Of a stretch of DNA of 64,000 nucleotides, positions 12,445 to 25,472 are shown one piece after another (the first letter of the stretch is position 1; each line of letters opens with the position of its first letter). The notes under the pieces were generated by a model, which saw only the letters and a program-made list of their open reading frames with translations, ran no database searches and was not told where the DNA came from. The stretch is from contig NC_079877.1 of NCBI RefSeq assembly GCF_029227915.1, positions 6,388,001-6,452,000 of the forward strand, given 5' to 3'. This stretch comes from Hydractinia symbiolongicarpus (Eukaryota > Cnidaria > Hydrozoa > Anthoathecata > Hydractiniidae). The translations under genes were made by a program, and so were the position numbers.

Positions 12445-13796
12445 TTATCTTTTCACCACTAAAACGCTTGAGACTTGTAGTTTTCAAAAATATTTTCATT
12501 TTTGTTGAGACGCTGAATAAACGAAGTTTAATCGCCGGCAAACGAAAACCCGCCATTTCCCGTAAACCCCGGACTCGGCCCGCATAGTAAAAAGTATGCA
12601 AAGAAAGTACCCAGGGAGTAAACTCATTTCCCGAAGGATTTTTGAAATTATTTTTTCACAACTAAAACGCATGAGACTTGTAGTTTTTAAAAATGTTTTC
12701 ATTTTTGATGAGACGCTGAATAAAAGAAGTTTAATCGCCGGCAAACGAAAACCCGCGATTTCCCGTAAATCCCGGTCTTGGCCTGTATAGACAAAAGTAT
12801 ACAAGGAAAGTACCCAGTGAGTAAACTCATTTCCCTAACGAATTTTTAAATTATTTTTTCACCACTAAAACGCATGAGACTTGTAGTTTTCAAAAATGTT
12901 TTCATTTTTGATGAGACGCGGAATAAAAGAAGTTTAATCGCCGGCAAACGAAAACCTGCGATTTCCCGTAAATCCCGGACTCTGCCCGTATAGTCAAAAG
13001 TATACAAAGAAAGTACCCAGGGTGTAAACGCATTTCCCGAACGATTTTTTAAATTAGTTTTTCACCACTAAAACGCATGACACTTGTAGTTTTCAAAAAT
13101 GTTTTCATTTTTGATAAGACGCTGAATAAAAGAAGTTTAATCGCCGGCAAACGAAAACCTGCGATTTCCCGTTAATCCCGGCCTCGGCCCGTATAGCCAA
13201 AAGTATACAAAGGAAGTACCCAGGGAGTAAACTCATTTCCCAAACATTTATTTAAATTATTATTTCACCACTAAATCCCATGAGACTTGTAGTTTTCAGA
13301 AATGTTTTCATTTTTGATGAGACGCTTAATGAAAGTGGTTTAATCGCCGGCAAACGAAAACCTGCGATTTCCCGTAAATCCCGGGCTTGGCCCGTATAGT
13401 CGAATGTATACAAAGAAAGTACCCTGTGAGTTAACTCATTTCCAAAACGATTTTTTAAATTATCTTTTCACCACTAAAACGCTTGAGACTTGTAGTTTTC
13501 AAAAATGTTTTTATTTTTGTTGAGACGCTGAATAAACGAAGTTTAATCGCCGGCAAACGAAAACCCGCCATTTCCCGTAAACCCCGGACTCGGCCCGCAT
13601 AGTAAAAAGTATAAAAAGAAAGTACCCAGGGAGTAAACTCATTTCTCGAACGATTTTTGAAATTATTTTTTCACAACTAAAACGCATGAGACTTGTAGTA
13701 TTTAAAAATAATTTCATTTTTGATGAGACGCTGAATAAAAGAAGTTTAATCGCCGGCAAACGAAAACCCGCGACTTTCCGTTAATCCCGGACTCGG

Positions 13797-13999
13797 CCCG
13801 TATAGTCAAAAGTATACAAAGAAAGTACCCAGGGAGTAAACTCATTTCCCGAACGATTTTTTAAATTAATTATTACCACTAAAACGCATGAGACTTGTAG
13901 TTTTCAAAAATGTTTTCATTTTTGATGAGACGCTGAATAAAAGAAGTTTAATCGCCGGCAAACGAAAACCCGCGATTTCCCGTAAATCCTGGTCTCGGC
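13797..13999. repeat. Extra 202-203 bp monomer with AATTAATTATTACC
   Basis: It is absent from block copy 1 between 8,100 and 8,115. The A/T tract reads AAATTAATTATTACCAC, one base shorter than usual. The same variant recurs near 20,960, 24,622, 54,698, 55,712 and 56,724, so it is a dispersed lineage rather than a local error. Confidence 0.7.
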
Positions 14000-15476
14000 C
14001 TGTATAGACAAAAGTATACAAGGAAAGTACCCAGTGAGTAAACTCATTTCCCTAACGAATTTTTAAATTATTTTTTCACCACTAAAACGCATGAGACTTG
14101 TAGTTTTCAAAAATGTTTTCATTTTTGATGAGACGCGGAATAAAAGAAGTTTAATCGCCGGCAAACGAAAACCTGCGATTTCCCGTAAATCCCGGGCTTG
14201 GCCCGTATAGTCGAATGTATACAAAGAAAGAACCCTGTGAGTAAACTCTTTTCCAGAACGATTTTTTAAATTATTTTTTCACCACTAAAACTCATAAGAC
14301 TTGTAGTTTTCAAAAATGTTTTTATTTCTGATGAGACGCTGAATAAAAGAAGTTTAATCGCCGGCAAACGAAAACCCGCGATTTCCCGTAAATCCCGGGC
14401 TTGGCCCGTATAGTCAAAAGTATACAAAGATAGTACCCAGGGAGTAAACTCATTTCCCGAACGATTTTTTAATTCATTTTTTCACCACTAAAACGCATGA
14501 GACTTGTAGTTTTCAAAAATGTTTTTATTTTTGATGAGACGCTGAATAAAAGAAGTTGAATCGCCGGCAAACGAAAACCTGCGATTTCCCGTAAATCCCG
14601 GACTCGGCCCGTATAGTCAAAAGTATACAAAGAAAGTACCCAGGGTGTAAACTCATTTCTCGAACGATTTTTTAATTTATTTTTTCACCACTAAAACGCA
14701 TGAGACTTGTAGTTTTCAAAAATGTTTTCATTTTTGATGAGACGCTGAATAAAAGAAGTTTAATCGCCGGCAAACGAAAACCTGCGATTTCCCGTAAATC
14801 CCGGGCTTGGCCCGTATAGTCGAATGTATACAAAGAAAGAACCCTGTGAGTAAACTCTTTTCCAGAACGATTTTTTAAATTATTATTTCACCACTAAAGC
14901 CCATGAGACTTTCAGTTTTAAAAAATGTTTTTATTTTTGATGAGACGCTGAATAAAAGAAGTTTAATCGCCGGCAAACGAAAACCCGCGATTTCCCGTAA
15001 ATCCCGGACTCGGCCCGTATAGTCAAAAGTATACAAAAAAAGTACACAGGGAGTAAACTCATTTCCCGAACGATTTTTTAAATTATTTTTTCACCACTAA
15101 AACGCATAAGACTTGTAGTTTTCAGAAATCTTTTCATTTTTGATGAGACGCTTAATGAAAGTGGTTTAATCGCCGGCAAACGAAAACCTGCGATTTCCCG
15201 TAAATCCCGGACTCGGCCCGTATAGTCAAAAGTATACAAAGAAAGTACCCAGGGTGTAAACTCATTTCTCGAACGATTTTTTAATTTATTTTTTCACCAC
15301 TAAAACGCATGAGACTTGTAGTTTTCAAAAATGTTTTCATTTTTGATGAGACGCTGAATAAAAGAAGTTTAATCGCCGGCAAACGAAAACCTGCGATTTC
15401 CCGTAAATCCCGGACTCGGCCCGTATAGTTAAAAGTATACAAAGAAAGTACCCAGGGAGTAAACTCATTTCCCAAA

Positions 15477-16362
15477 CGTTTATTTAAATTATTATTTCAC
15501 CACTTAATCCTATGAGACTTGTAGTTTTTATAAATGTTTACATTTTTGATGAGACGCTGAATAAAAGAAGTTTAATCGCCGGCAAACGGAAACCCGTGAT
15601 TTCCCGTAAATCCCGGACTCGGCCCGTATAGTCAAAAGTATACAAGGAAAGTACCCAGTGAGTAAACTCATTTCCCGAACGAATTTTTAAATTATTTTTT
15701 CACCACTAAAACGCATGAGACTTGTAGTTTTCAGAAATGTTTTCATTTTTGATGAGACGCTTAATGAAAGTGGTTTAATCGCCGGCAAACGAAAACCCGC
15801 CATTTCCCGTAAACCCCGGACTCGGCCCGCATAGTAAAAAGTATACAAAGAAAGTACCCAGGGAGTAAACTCATTTCCCGAACTATTTTTGAAATTATTT
15901 TTTCACAACTAAAACGCATGAGACTTGTAGTTTTTAAAAATGTTTTCATTTTTGATGAGACGCTGAATAAAAGAAGTTTAATCGCCTGCAAACGAAAACC
16001 CGCGATTTCCCGTAAATCCCGGTCTCGGCCTGTATAGACAAAAGTATACAAGGAAAGTACCCAGTGAATAAACTCATTTCCCTAACGAATTTTTAAATTA
16101 TTTTTTCACCACTAAAACGCATGAGACTTGTAGTTTTCAAAAATGTTTTCATTTTTGATGAGACGCTGAATAAAAGAAGTTTAATCGCCGGCAAACGAAA
16201 ACCCGCGATTTCCCGTAAATCCTGGTCTCGGCCTGTATAGACAAAAGTATACAAGGAAAGTACCCAGTGAGTAAACTCATTTCCCTAACGAATTTTTAAA
16301 TTATTTTTTCACCACTAAAACGCATGAGACTTGTAGTTTTCAAAAATGTTTTCATTTTTGAT
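15477..16362. repeat. Seven-monomer offset repeat, copy 1
   Basis: Repeats at 16,898-17,783 with an offset of exactly 1,421 bp, including GTTTTTATAAATG, the GGAAACCCGTG variant, GAACTATTTTTG, GCCTGCAAACG and CCTGGTCTCGG. The match stops where this copy reads GACGCTTAATG and the other reads GACGCGGAATA. Confidence 0.8.
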
Positions 16363-16544
16363 GAGACGCTTAATGAAAGTGGTTTAATCGCCGGCAAACG
16401 AAAACCCGCCATTTCCCGTAAACCCCGGACTCGGCCCGCATAGTAAAAAGTATACAAAGAAAGTACCCAGGGAGTAAACTCATTTCCCGAACTATTTTTG
16501 AAATTATTTTTTCACAACTAAAACGCATGAGACTTGTAGTTTTC

Positions 16545-17587
16545 AAAAATGTTTTCATTTTTGATGAGACGCTGAATAAAAGAAGTTTAATCGCCGGCAA
16601 ACGAAAACCTGCGATTTCCCGTAAATCCCGGACTCGGCCCGTATAGTTAAAAGTATACAAAGAAAGTACCCAGGGAGTAAACTCATTTCCCAAACGATTT
16701 TTTAAATTTATATTTCACCACTAAAGCCCATGAGACTTGTAGTTTTTAAAAATGTTTTCATTTTTGATGAGACGCTGAATAAAAGAAGTTTAATCGCCGG
16801 CAAACGAAAACCCGCGATTTCCCGTAAATCCCGGTCTCGGCCTGTATAGACAAAGGTATACAAGGAAAGTACCCAGTGAGTAAACTCATTTCCCAAACGT
16901 TTATTTAAATTATTATTTCACCACTTAATCCCATGAGACTTGTAGTTTTTATAAATGTTTACATTTTTGATGAGACGCTGAATAAAAGAAGTTTAATCGC
17001 CGGCAAACGGAAACCCGTGATTTCCCGTAAATCCCGGACTCGGCCCGTATAGTCAAAAGTATACAAGGAAAGTACCCAGTGAGTAAACTCATTTCCCGAA
17101 CGAATTTTTAAATTATTTTTTCACCACTAAAACGCATGAGACTTGTAGTTTTCAGAAATGTTTTCATTTTTGATGAGACGCTTAATGAAAGTGGTTTAAT
17201 CGCCGGCAAACGAAAACCCGCCATTTCCCGTAAACCCCGGACTCGGCCCGCATAGTAAAAAGTATACAAAGAAAGTACCCAGGGAGTAAACTCATTTCCC
17301 GAACTATTTTTGAAATTATTTTTTCACAACTAAAACGCATGAGACTTGTAGTTTTTAAAAATGTTTTCATTTTTGATGAGACGCTGAATAAAAGAAGTTT
17401 AATCGCCTGCAAACGAAAACCCGCGATTTCCCGTAAATCCCGGTCTCGGCCTGTATAGACAAAAGTATACAAGGAAAGTACCCAGTGAATAAACTCATTT
17501 CCCTAACGAATTTTTAAATTATTTTTTCACCACTAAAACGCATGAGACTTGTAGTTTTCAAAAATGTTTTCATTTTTGATGAGACGC
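16545..17587. repeat. Eleven-monomer offset repeat, copy 1
   Basis: Matches 18,778-19,820 at 2,233 bp (11 x 203), including the rare CAAAGGTATAC. It overlaps the second copy of the 7-monomer repeat, so the two duplications happened in succession on the same stretch. Confidence 0.8.
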
Positions 17588-18777
17588 TGAATAAAAGAAG
17601 TTTAATCGCCGGCAAACGAAAACCCGCGATTTCCCGTAAATCCTGGTCTCGGCCTGTATAGACAAAAGTATACAAGGAAAGTACCCAGTGAGTAAACTCA
17701 TTTCCCTAACGAATTTTTAAATTATTTTTTCACCACTAAAACGCATGAGACTTGTAGTTTTCAAAAATGTTTTCATTTTTGATGAGACGCGGAATAAAAG
17801 AAGTTTAATCGCCGGCAAACGAAAACCTGCGATTTCCCGTAAATCCCGGGCTTGGCCCGTATAGTCGAATGTATACAAAGAAAGAACCCTGTGAGTAAAC
17901 TCTTTTCCAGAACGATTTTTTAAATTATTTTTTCACCACTAAAACGCATAAGACTTGTAGTTTTCAAAAATGTTTTTATTTCTGATGAGACGCTGAATAA
18001 AAGAAGTTTAATCGCCGGCAAACGAAATCCCGCGATTTCCCGTAAATCCCGGGCTTGGCCCGTATAGTCAAAAGTATACAAAGATAGTACCCAGGTAGTA
18101 AACTCATTTCCCGAACGATTTTTTAATTCATTTTTTCACCACTAAAACGCATGAGACTTGTAGTTTTCAAAAATATTTTTATTTTTGATGAGACGCTGAA
18201 TAAAAGAAGTTGAATCGCCGGCAAACGAAAACCTGCGATTTCCCGTAAATCCCGGACTCGGCCCGTATAGTCAAAAGTATACAAAGAAAGTACCCAGGGA
18301 GTAAACTAATTTCCCAAACGATTTTTTAAATTATTATTTCACCACTAAAGCCCATGAGACTTTCAGTTTTAAAAAATGTTTTTATTTTTGATGAGACGCT
18401 GAATAAAAGAAGTTTAATCGCCGGCAAACGAAAACCCGCGATTTCCCGTAAATCCCGGTCTCGGCCCGTATAGTCAAAAGTATACAAAGAAAGTACACAG
18501 GGAGTAAACTCATTTCCCGAACGATTTTTTAAATTATTTTTTCACCACTAAAACGCATAAGACTTGTAGTTTTCAGAAATCTTTTCATTTTTGATGAGAC
18601 GCTTAATGAAAGTGGTTTAATCGCCGGCAAACGAAAACCTGCGATTTCCCGTAAATCCCGGACTCGGCCCGTATAGTCAAAAGTATACAAAGAAAGTACC
18701 CAGGGTGTAAACTCATTTCTCGAACGATTTTTTAATTTATTTTTTCACCACTAAAACGCATGAGACTTGTAGTTTTC

Positions 18778-19820
18778 AAAAATGTTTTCATTTTTGATGA
18801 GACGCTGAATAAAAGAAGTTTAATCGCCGGCAAACGAAAACCTGCGATTTCCCGTAAATCCCGGACTCGGCCCGTATAGTCAAAAGTATACAAAGAAAGT
18901 ACCCAGGGAGTAAACTCATTTCCCAAACGATTTTTTAAATTTATATTTCACCACTAAAGCCCATGAGACTTGTAGTTTTTAAAAATGTTTTCATTTTTGA
19001 TGAGACGCTGAATAAAAGAAGTTTAATCGCCGGTAAACGAAAACCCGCGATTTCCCGTAAATCCCGGTCTCGGCCTGTATAGACAAAGGTATACAAGGAA
19101 AGTACCCAGTGAGTAAACTCATTTCCCAAACGTTTATTTAAATTATTATTTCACCACTTAATCCCATGAGACTTGTAGTTTTTATAAATGTTTACATTTT
19201 TGATGAGACGCTGAATAAAAGAAGTTTAATCGCCGGCAAACGGAAACCCGTGATTTCCCGTAAATCCCGGACTCGGCCCGTATAGTCAAAAGTATACAAG
19301 GAAAGTACCCAGTGAGTAAACTCATTTCCCGAACGAATTTTTAAATTATTTTTTCACCACTAAAACGCATGAGACTTGTAGTTTTCAGAAATGTTTTCAT
19401 TTTTGATGAGACGCTTAATGAAAGTGGTTTAATCGCCGGCAAACGAAAACCCGCCATTTCCCGTAAACCCCGGACTCGGCCCGCATAGTAAAAAGTATAC
19501 AAAGAAAGTACCCAGGGAGTAAACTCATTTCCCGAACTATTTTTGAAATTATTTTTTCACAACTAAAACGCATGAGACTTGTAGTTTTTAAAAATGTTTT
19601 CATTTTTGATGAGACGCTGAATAAAAGAAGTTTAATCGCCTGCAAACGAAAACCCGCGATTTCCCGTAAATCCCGGTCTCGGCCTGTATAGACAAAATTA
19701 TACAAGGAAAGTACCCAGTGAATAAACTCATTTCCCTAACGAATTTTTAAATTATTTTTTCACCACTAAAACGCATGAGACTTGTAGTTTTCAAAAATGT
19801 TTTCATTTTTGATGAGACGC
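18778..19820. repeat. Eleven-monomer offset repeat, copy 2
   Basis: Counterpart of 16,545-17,587. Small differences (GCCGGTAAACG, AAAATTATAC) separate the copies. The match ends at GACGCGGAATA, where the sequence rejoins the order seen at 12.9 kb. Confidence 0.8.
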
Positions 19821-21679
19821 GGAATAAAAGAAGTTTAATCGCCGGCAAACGAAAACCTGCGATTTCCCGTAAATCCCGGACTCTGCCCGTATAGTCAAAA
19901 GTATACAAAGAAAGTACCCAGGGTGTAAACGCATTTCCCGAACAATTTTTTAAATTATTTTTTCACCACTAAAACGCATGACACTTGTAGTTTTCAAAAA
20001 TGTTTTCATTTTTGATAAGACGCTGAATAAAAGAAGTTTAATCGCCGGCAAACGAAAACCTGCGATTTCCCGTTAATCCCGGCCTCGGCCCGTATAGTCA
20101 AAAGTATACAAAGAAAGTACCCAGGGAGTAAACTCATTTCCCAAACGTTTATTTAAATTATTATTTCACCACTAAATCCCATGAGACTTGTAGTTTTTAA
20201 AAATGTTTACATTTTTGATGAGACGCTGAATAAAAGAAGTTCAATCGCCGGCAAACGAAAACCCGCAATTTCCCGTAAATCCCGGACTCGGCCCGTATAG
20301 TCAAAAGTATACAAGGAAAGTACCCAGTGAGTAAACTCATTTCCTGAACGAATTTTTAAATTATTTTTTCACCACTAAAACGCATGAGACTTGTAGTTTT
20401 TAGAAATGTTTTCATTTTTGATGAGACGCTTAATGAAAGTGGTTTAATCGCCGGCAAACGAAAACCCGCGATTTCCCGTAAATCCCGGGCTTGGCCCGTA
20501 TAGTCGAATGTATACAAAGAAAGTACCCTGTGAGTAAACTCATTTCCAAAACGATTTTTTAAATTATCTTTTCACCACTAAAACGCTTGAGACTTGTAGT
20601 TTTCAAAAATGTTTTCATTTTTGTTGAGACGCTGAATAAACGAAGTTTAATCGCCGGCAAACGAAAACCCGCCATTTCCCGTAAACCCCGGACTCGGCCC
20701 GCATAGTAAAAAGTATACAAAGAAAGTACCAAGGGAGTAAACTCATTTCCCGAACGATTTTTGAAATTATTTTTTCACAACTAAAACGCATGAGACTTGT
20801 AGTATTTAAAAATAATTTCATTTTTGATGAGACGCTGAATAAAAGAATTTTAATCGCCGGCAAACGAAAACCCGCGACTTTCCGTTAATCCCGGACTCGG
20901 CCCGTATAGTCAAAAGTATACAAAGAAAGTACCCAGGGAGTAAACTCATTTCCCGAACGATTTTTTAAATTAATTATTACCACTAAAACGCATGAGACTT
21001 GTAGTTTTCAAAAATGTTTTCATTTTTGATGAGACGCTGTATAAAAGAAGTTTAATCGCCGGCAAACGAAAACCCGCGATTTCCCGTAAATCCCGGTCTC
21101 GGCCTGTATAGACAAAAGTATACAAAGAAAGTACCCAGGGAGTAAACTCATTTCCCAAACGTTTATTTAAATTATTATTTCACCACTAAATTCCATGAGA
21201 CTTGTAGTTTTTAAAAATGTTTACATTTTTGATGAGACGCTGAATAAAAGAAGTTTAATCGCCGGCAAACGAAAACCTGCGATTTCCCGTAAATCCCGGA
21301 CTCTGCCAGTATAGTCAAAAGTATACAAAGAAAGTACCCAGGGTGTAAACGCATTTTCCGAACGATTTTTTAATTTATTTTTTCACCACTAAAACGCATG
21401 ACACTTGTAGTTTTCTAAAATGTTTTCATTTTTGATAAGACGCTGAATAAAAGAAGTTTAATCGCCGGCAAACGGAAACCCGTGATTTCCCGTAAATCCC
21501 GGACTCGGCCCGTATAGTAAAAAGTATACAAGGAAAGTACCCAGTGAGTAAACTCATTTCCCGAACGAATTTTTAAATTATTTTTTCACCACTAAAACGC
21601 ATGAGACTTGTAGTTTTCAGAAATATTTTCATTTTTGATGAGACGCTTAATGAAAGTGGTTTAATCGTCGGCAAACGAA

Positions 21680-22491
21680 AACCCGCGATTTCCCGTAAAT
21701 GCCGGGCTTGGCCCGTATAGTCGAATGTATACAAAGAAAGTACCCTGTGAGTAAACTCATTTCCAAAACGATTTTTTAAATTATCTTTTCACCACTAAAA
21801 CGCTTGAGACTTGTAGTTTTCAAAAATGTTTTCATTTTTGTTGAGACGCTGAATAAACGAAGTTTAATCGCCGGCAAACGAAAACCCGCCATTTCCCGTA
21901 AACCCCGGACTCGGCCCGCATAGTAAAAAGTATACAAAGAAAGTACCCAGGGAGTAAACTCATTTCCCGAACGATTTTTGAAATTATTTTTTCACAACTA
22001 AAACGCATGAGACTTGTAGTTTTTAAAAGTGTTTTCATTTTTGATGAGACGCTGAATAAAAGAAGTTTAATCGCCGGCAAACGAAAACCCGCGATTTCCC
22101 GTAAATGCCGGGCTTGGCCCGTATAGTCGAATGTATACAAAGAAAGTACCCTGTGAGTAAACTCATTTCCAAAACGATTTTTTAAATTATCTTTTCACCA
22201 CTAAAACGCTTGAGACTTGTAGTTTTCAAAAATGTTTTCATTTTTGTTGAGACGCTGAATAAACGAAGTTTAATCGCCCGCAAACGAAAACCCGCCATTT
22301 CCCGTAAACCCCGGACTCGGCCCGCATAGTAAAAAGTATACAAAGAAAGTACCCAGGGAGTAAACTCATTTCCCGAACGATTTTTGAAATTATTTTTTCA
22401 CAACTAAAACGCATGAGACTTGCAGTTTTTAAAAGTGTTTTCATTTTTGATGAGACGCTGAATAAAAGAAGTTTAATCGCCGACAAACGAA
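21680..22491. repeat. Dimer duplication (2 x 406 bp)
   Basis: The private variant AAATGCCGGGC occurs with its G at 21,701 and 22,107, an offset of exactly two monomers. The intervening GTAAAAAG and GAATAAACG monomers are repeated with a few differences. Confidence 0.75.
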
Positions 22492-22514
22492 AACCCGCGA
22501 TTTCCCGTAAATCC

Positions 22515-23300
22515 CGGTCTCGGCCTGTATAGACAAAAGTATACAAGGAAAGTACCCAGTGAGTAAACTCATTTCCCTAACGAATTTTTAAATTATTTTT
22601 TCACCACTAAAACGCATGAGACTTGTAGTTTTCAAAAATGTTTTCATTTTTGATGAGACGCGGAATAAAAGAAGTTTAATCGCCGGCAAACGAAAACCTG
22701 GGATTTCCCGTAAATCCCGGACTCTGCCCGTATAGTCAAAAGTATACAAAGAAAGTACCCAGGGTGTAAACGCATTTCCCGAACGATTTTTTAAATTATT
22801 TTTTCACCACTAAAACGCATGACACTTGTAGTTTTCAAAAATGTTTTCATTTTTGATAAGACGCTGAATAAAAGAAGTTTAATCGCCGGCAAACGAAAAC
22901 CCGCGATTTCCCGTAAATCCCGGTCTCGGCCTGTATAGACAAAAGTATACAAGGAAAGTACCCAGTGAGTAAACTCATTTCCCTAACGAATTTTTAAATT
23001 ATTTTTTCACCACTAAAACGCATGAGACTTGTAGTTTTCAAAAATGTTTTCATTTTTGATGAGACGCGGAATAAAAGAAGTTTAATCGCCGGCAAACGAA
23101 AACCTGGGATTTCCCGTAAATCCCGGACTCTGCCCGTATAGTCAAAAGTATTCAAAGAAAGTACCCAGGGTGTAAACGCATTTCCCGAACGATTTTTTAA
23201 ATTATTTTTTCACCACTAAAACGCATGACACTTGTAGTTTTCAAAAATGTTTTCATTTTTGATAAGACGCTGAATAAAAGAAGTTTAATCGCCGGCAAAC
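22515..23300. repeat. Dimer duplication marked by ACCTGGGATTTCC
   Basis: The private AACCTGGG variant is at 22,695 and 23,101 and the TGTATAGAC junction at 22,526 and 22,932, both 406 bp apart. The second copy has GTATTCAAAG instead of GTATACAAAG near 23,150. Confidence 0.75.
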
Positions 23301-25472
23301 GAAAACCTGCGATTTCCCGTTAATCCCGGCCTCGGCCCGTATAGTCAAAAGTATACAAAGAAAGTACCCTGGGAGTAAACTCATTTCCCAAACGTTTATT
23401 TAAATTATTATTTCACCACTAAATCCCATGAGACTTGTAGTTTTTAAAAATGTTTACATTTTTGATGAGACGCTGAATAAAAGAAGTTTAATCGCCGGCA
23501 AACGAAAACCCGCGATTTCCCGTAAATCCCGGACTCGGCCCGTATAGTCAAAAGTATACAAGGAAAGTACCCAGTGAGTAAACTCATTTCCTGAACGAAT
23601 TTTTAAATTATTTTTTCACAACTAAAACGCATGAGACTTGTAGTATTTAAAAATAATTTCATTTTTGATGAGACGCTGAATAAAAGAAGTTTAATCGCCG
23701 GCAAACGAAAACCCGCGACTTTCCGTTAATCCCGGACTCGGCCCGTATAGTCAAAAGTATACAAAGAAAGTACCCAGGGAGTAAACTCATTTCCCGAACG
23801 ATTTTTTAAATTATTTTTTCACCACTAAAACGCATGAGACTTGTAGTTTTCAAAAATGTTTTCATTTTTGATGAGACGCTGAATAAAAGAAGTTAAATCG
23901 CCGGCAAACAAAAACCTGCGATTTCCCGTAAATCCCGGACTCGGCCCGTATAGTCAAAAGTATACAAAGAAAGTACCCAGGGTGTAAACGCATTTCCCGA
24001 ACGATTTTTTAAATTATATTTTCACCACTAAAACGCATGACACTTGTAGTTTTCAAAAATGTTTTCATTTTTGTTAAGACGCTGAATAAAAGAAGTTTAA
24101 TCTCTGGCAAACGAAAACCTGCGATTTCCCGTTAATCCCGGCCTCGGCCCGTATAGTCAAAAGTATACAAAGAAAGTACCCAGGGAGTAAACTCATTTCC
24201 CAAACGTTTATTTAAATTATTATTTCACCACTAAATTCCATGAGACTTGTAGTTTTTAAAAATGTTTACATTTTTGATGAGACGCTGAATAAAAGAAGTT
24301 TAATCGCCGGCAAACGAAAACCCGCGATTTCCCGTAAACCCTGGACTCGGCCCGCATAGAAAAAAGTATACAAAGAAAGTACCCAGGGAGTAAACTCATT
24401 TCCCGAACGATTTTTGAAATTATTTTTTCACAACTAAAACGCATGAGACTTGTAGTATTTAAAAATAATTTCATTTTTTGATGAGACGCTGAATAAAAGA
24501 AGTTTAATCGCCGGCAAACAAAAACCCGCGACTTTCCGTTAATCCCGGACTCGGCCCGTATAGTCAAAAGTATACAAAGAAAGTACCCAGGGAGTAAACT
24601 CATTTCCCGAACGACTTTTTAAATTAATTATTACCACTAAAACGCATGAGACTTGTAGTTTTCGGAAATGTTTTCATTTTTGATGAGACGCTTAATGAAA
24701 GTTGTTTAATCGCCGGCAAACGAAAACCTGCGATTTCCCGTAAATCCCGGGCTTGGCCCGTATAGTCGAATGTATACAAAGAAAGTACCCTGTGAGTAAA
24801 CTCATTTCCGAAACGATTTTTTCAATTATCTTTTCACCACTAAAACGCATGAGACTTGCAGTTTTCAAAAATGTTTTCATTTTTGATGAGACGCTTATTA
24901 AAAGAGGTTTAATCGCCGGCAAACGAAATCCCGCGATTTCCCGTAAATCCCGGGCTTGGCCCGTATAGTCGAATGTATACAAAGAAAGTACCCTGTGAGT
25001 AAACTCATTTCCAAAACGATTTTTTAAATTATCTTTTCACCACTAAAACGCTTGAGACTTGTAGTTTTCAAAAATGTTTTCATTTTTGATGAGACGCTGA
25101 ATAAAAGAAGTTTAATCGCCGGCAAACGAAAACCCGCGACTTCAGTAAATCTCGGACTCGGCCCGTATAGTCAAAAGTATACAAAGAAAGTACCCAGGGA
25201 GTAAACTCATTTCCCGAACGATTTTTTAAGTTATTTTTTCACCACTAAAACGCATGAGACTTGTAGTTTTCAAAATGTTTTCATTTTTGATGAGACGCTG
25301 AATAAAAGAAGTTTAATCGCCGGCAAACGAAAACCTGCGATTTCCCGTAAATCCCGTACTCGGCCCGTATAGTCAAAAGTATACAAAGAAAGTACCCAGG
25401 GAGTAAACTCATTTCCCGAACGATTTTTTAAATTATTTTTTCACCACTAAAACGCATGAGACTTGTAGTTTT

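Larger units (their letters stand above)
9822..15459. repeat. Long higher-order block, copy 2 (about 28 monomers)
   Basis: Homologous to 4,341-9,370 with only scattered base differences, apart from three extra monomers near 12,240-12,445, 13,790-14,000 and 14,620-14,880. Matching ends where a GTATAGTTAAAAG monomer is followed by different sequence in the two copies (CAGGGTGTAAAC against CAGGGAGTAAAC). Confidence 0.85.
15460..24600. repeat. Domain of 2-, 7- and 11-monomer duplications rich in GTATAGAC monomers
   Basis: Junctions reading CTGTATAGACAAAAG, followed by AAGGAAAG and CAGTGAG, are common here and otherwise occur only from about 6.5 kb onward and at 52.6-54.1 kb. Segments repeat at 1,421 bp (15,477 to 16,898), 2,233 bp (16,545 to 18,778) and 406 bp (two places near 22-23 kb). 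The segment 17.7-18.93 kb is a third copy of 8.1-9.3 and 14.0-15.4 kb. Confidence 0.8.
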
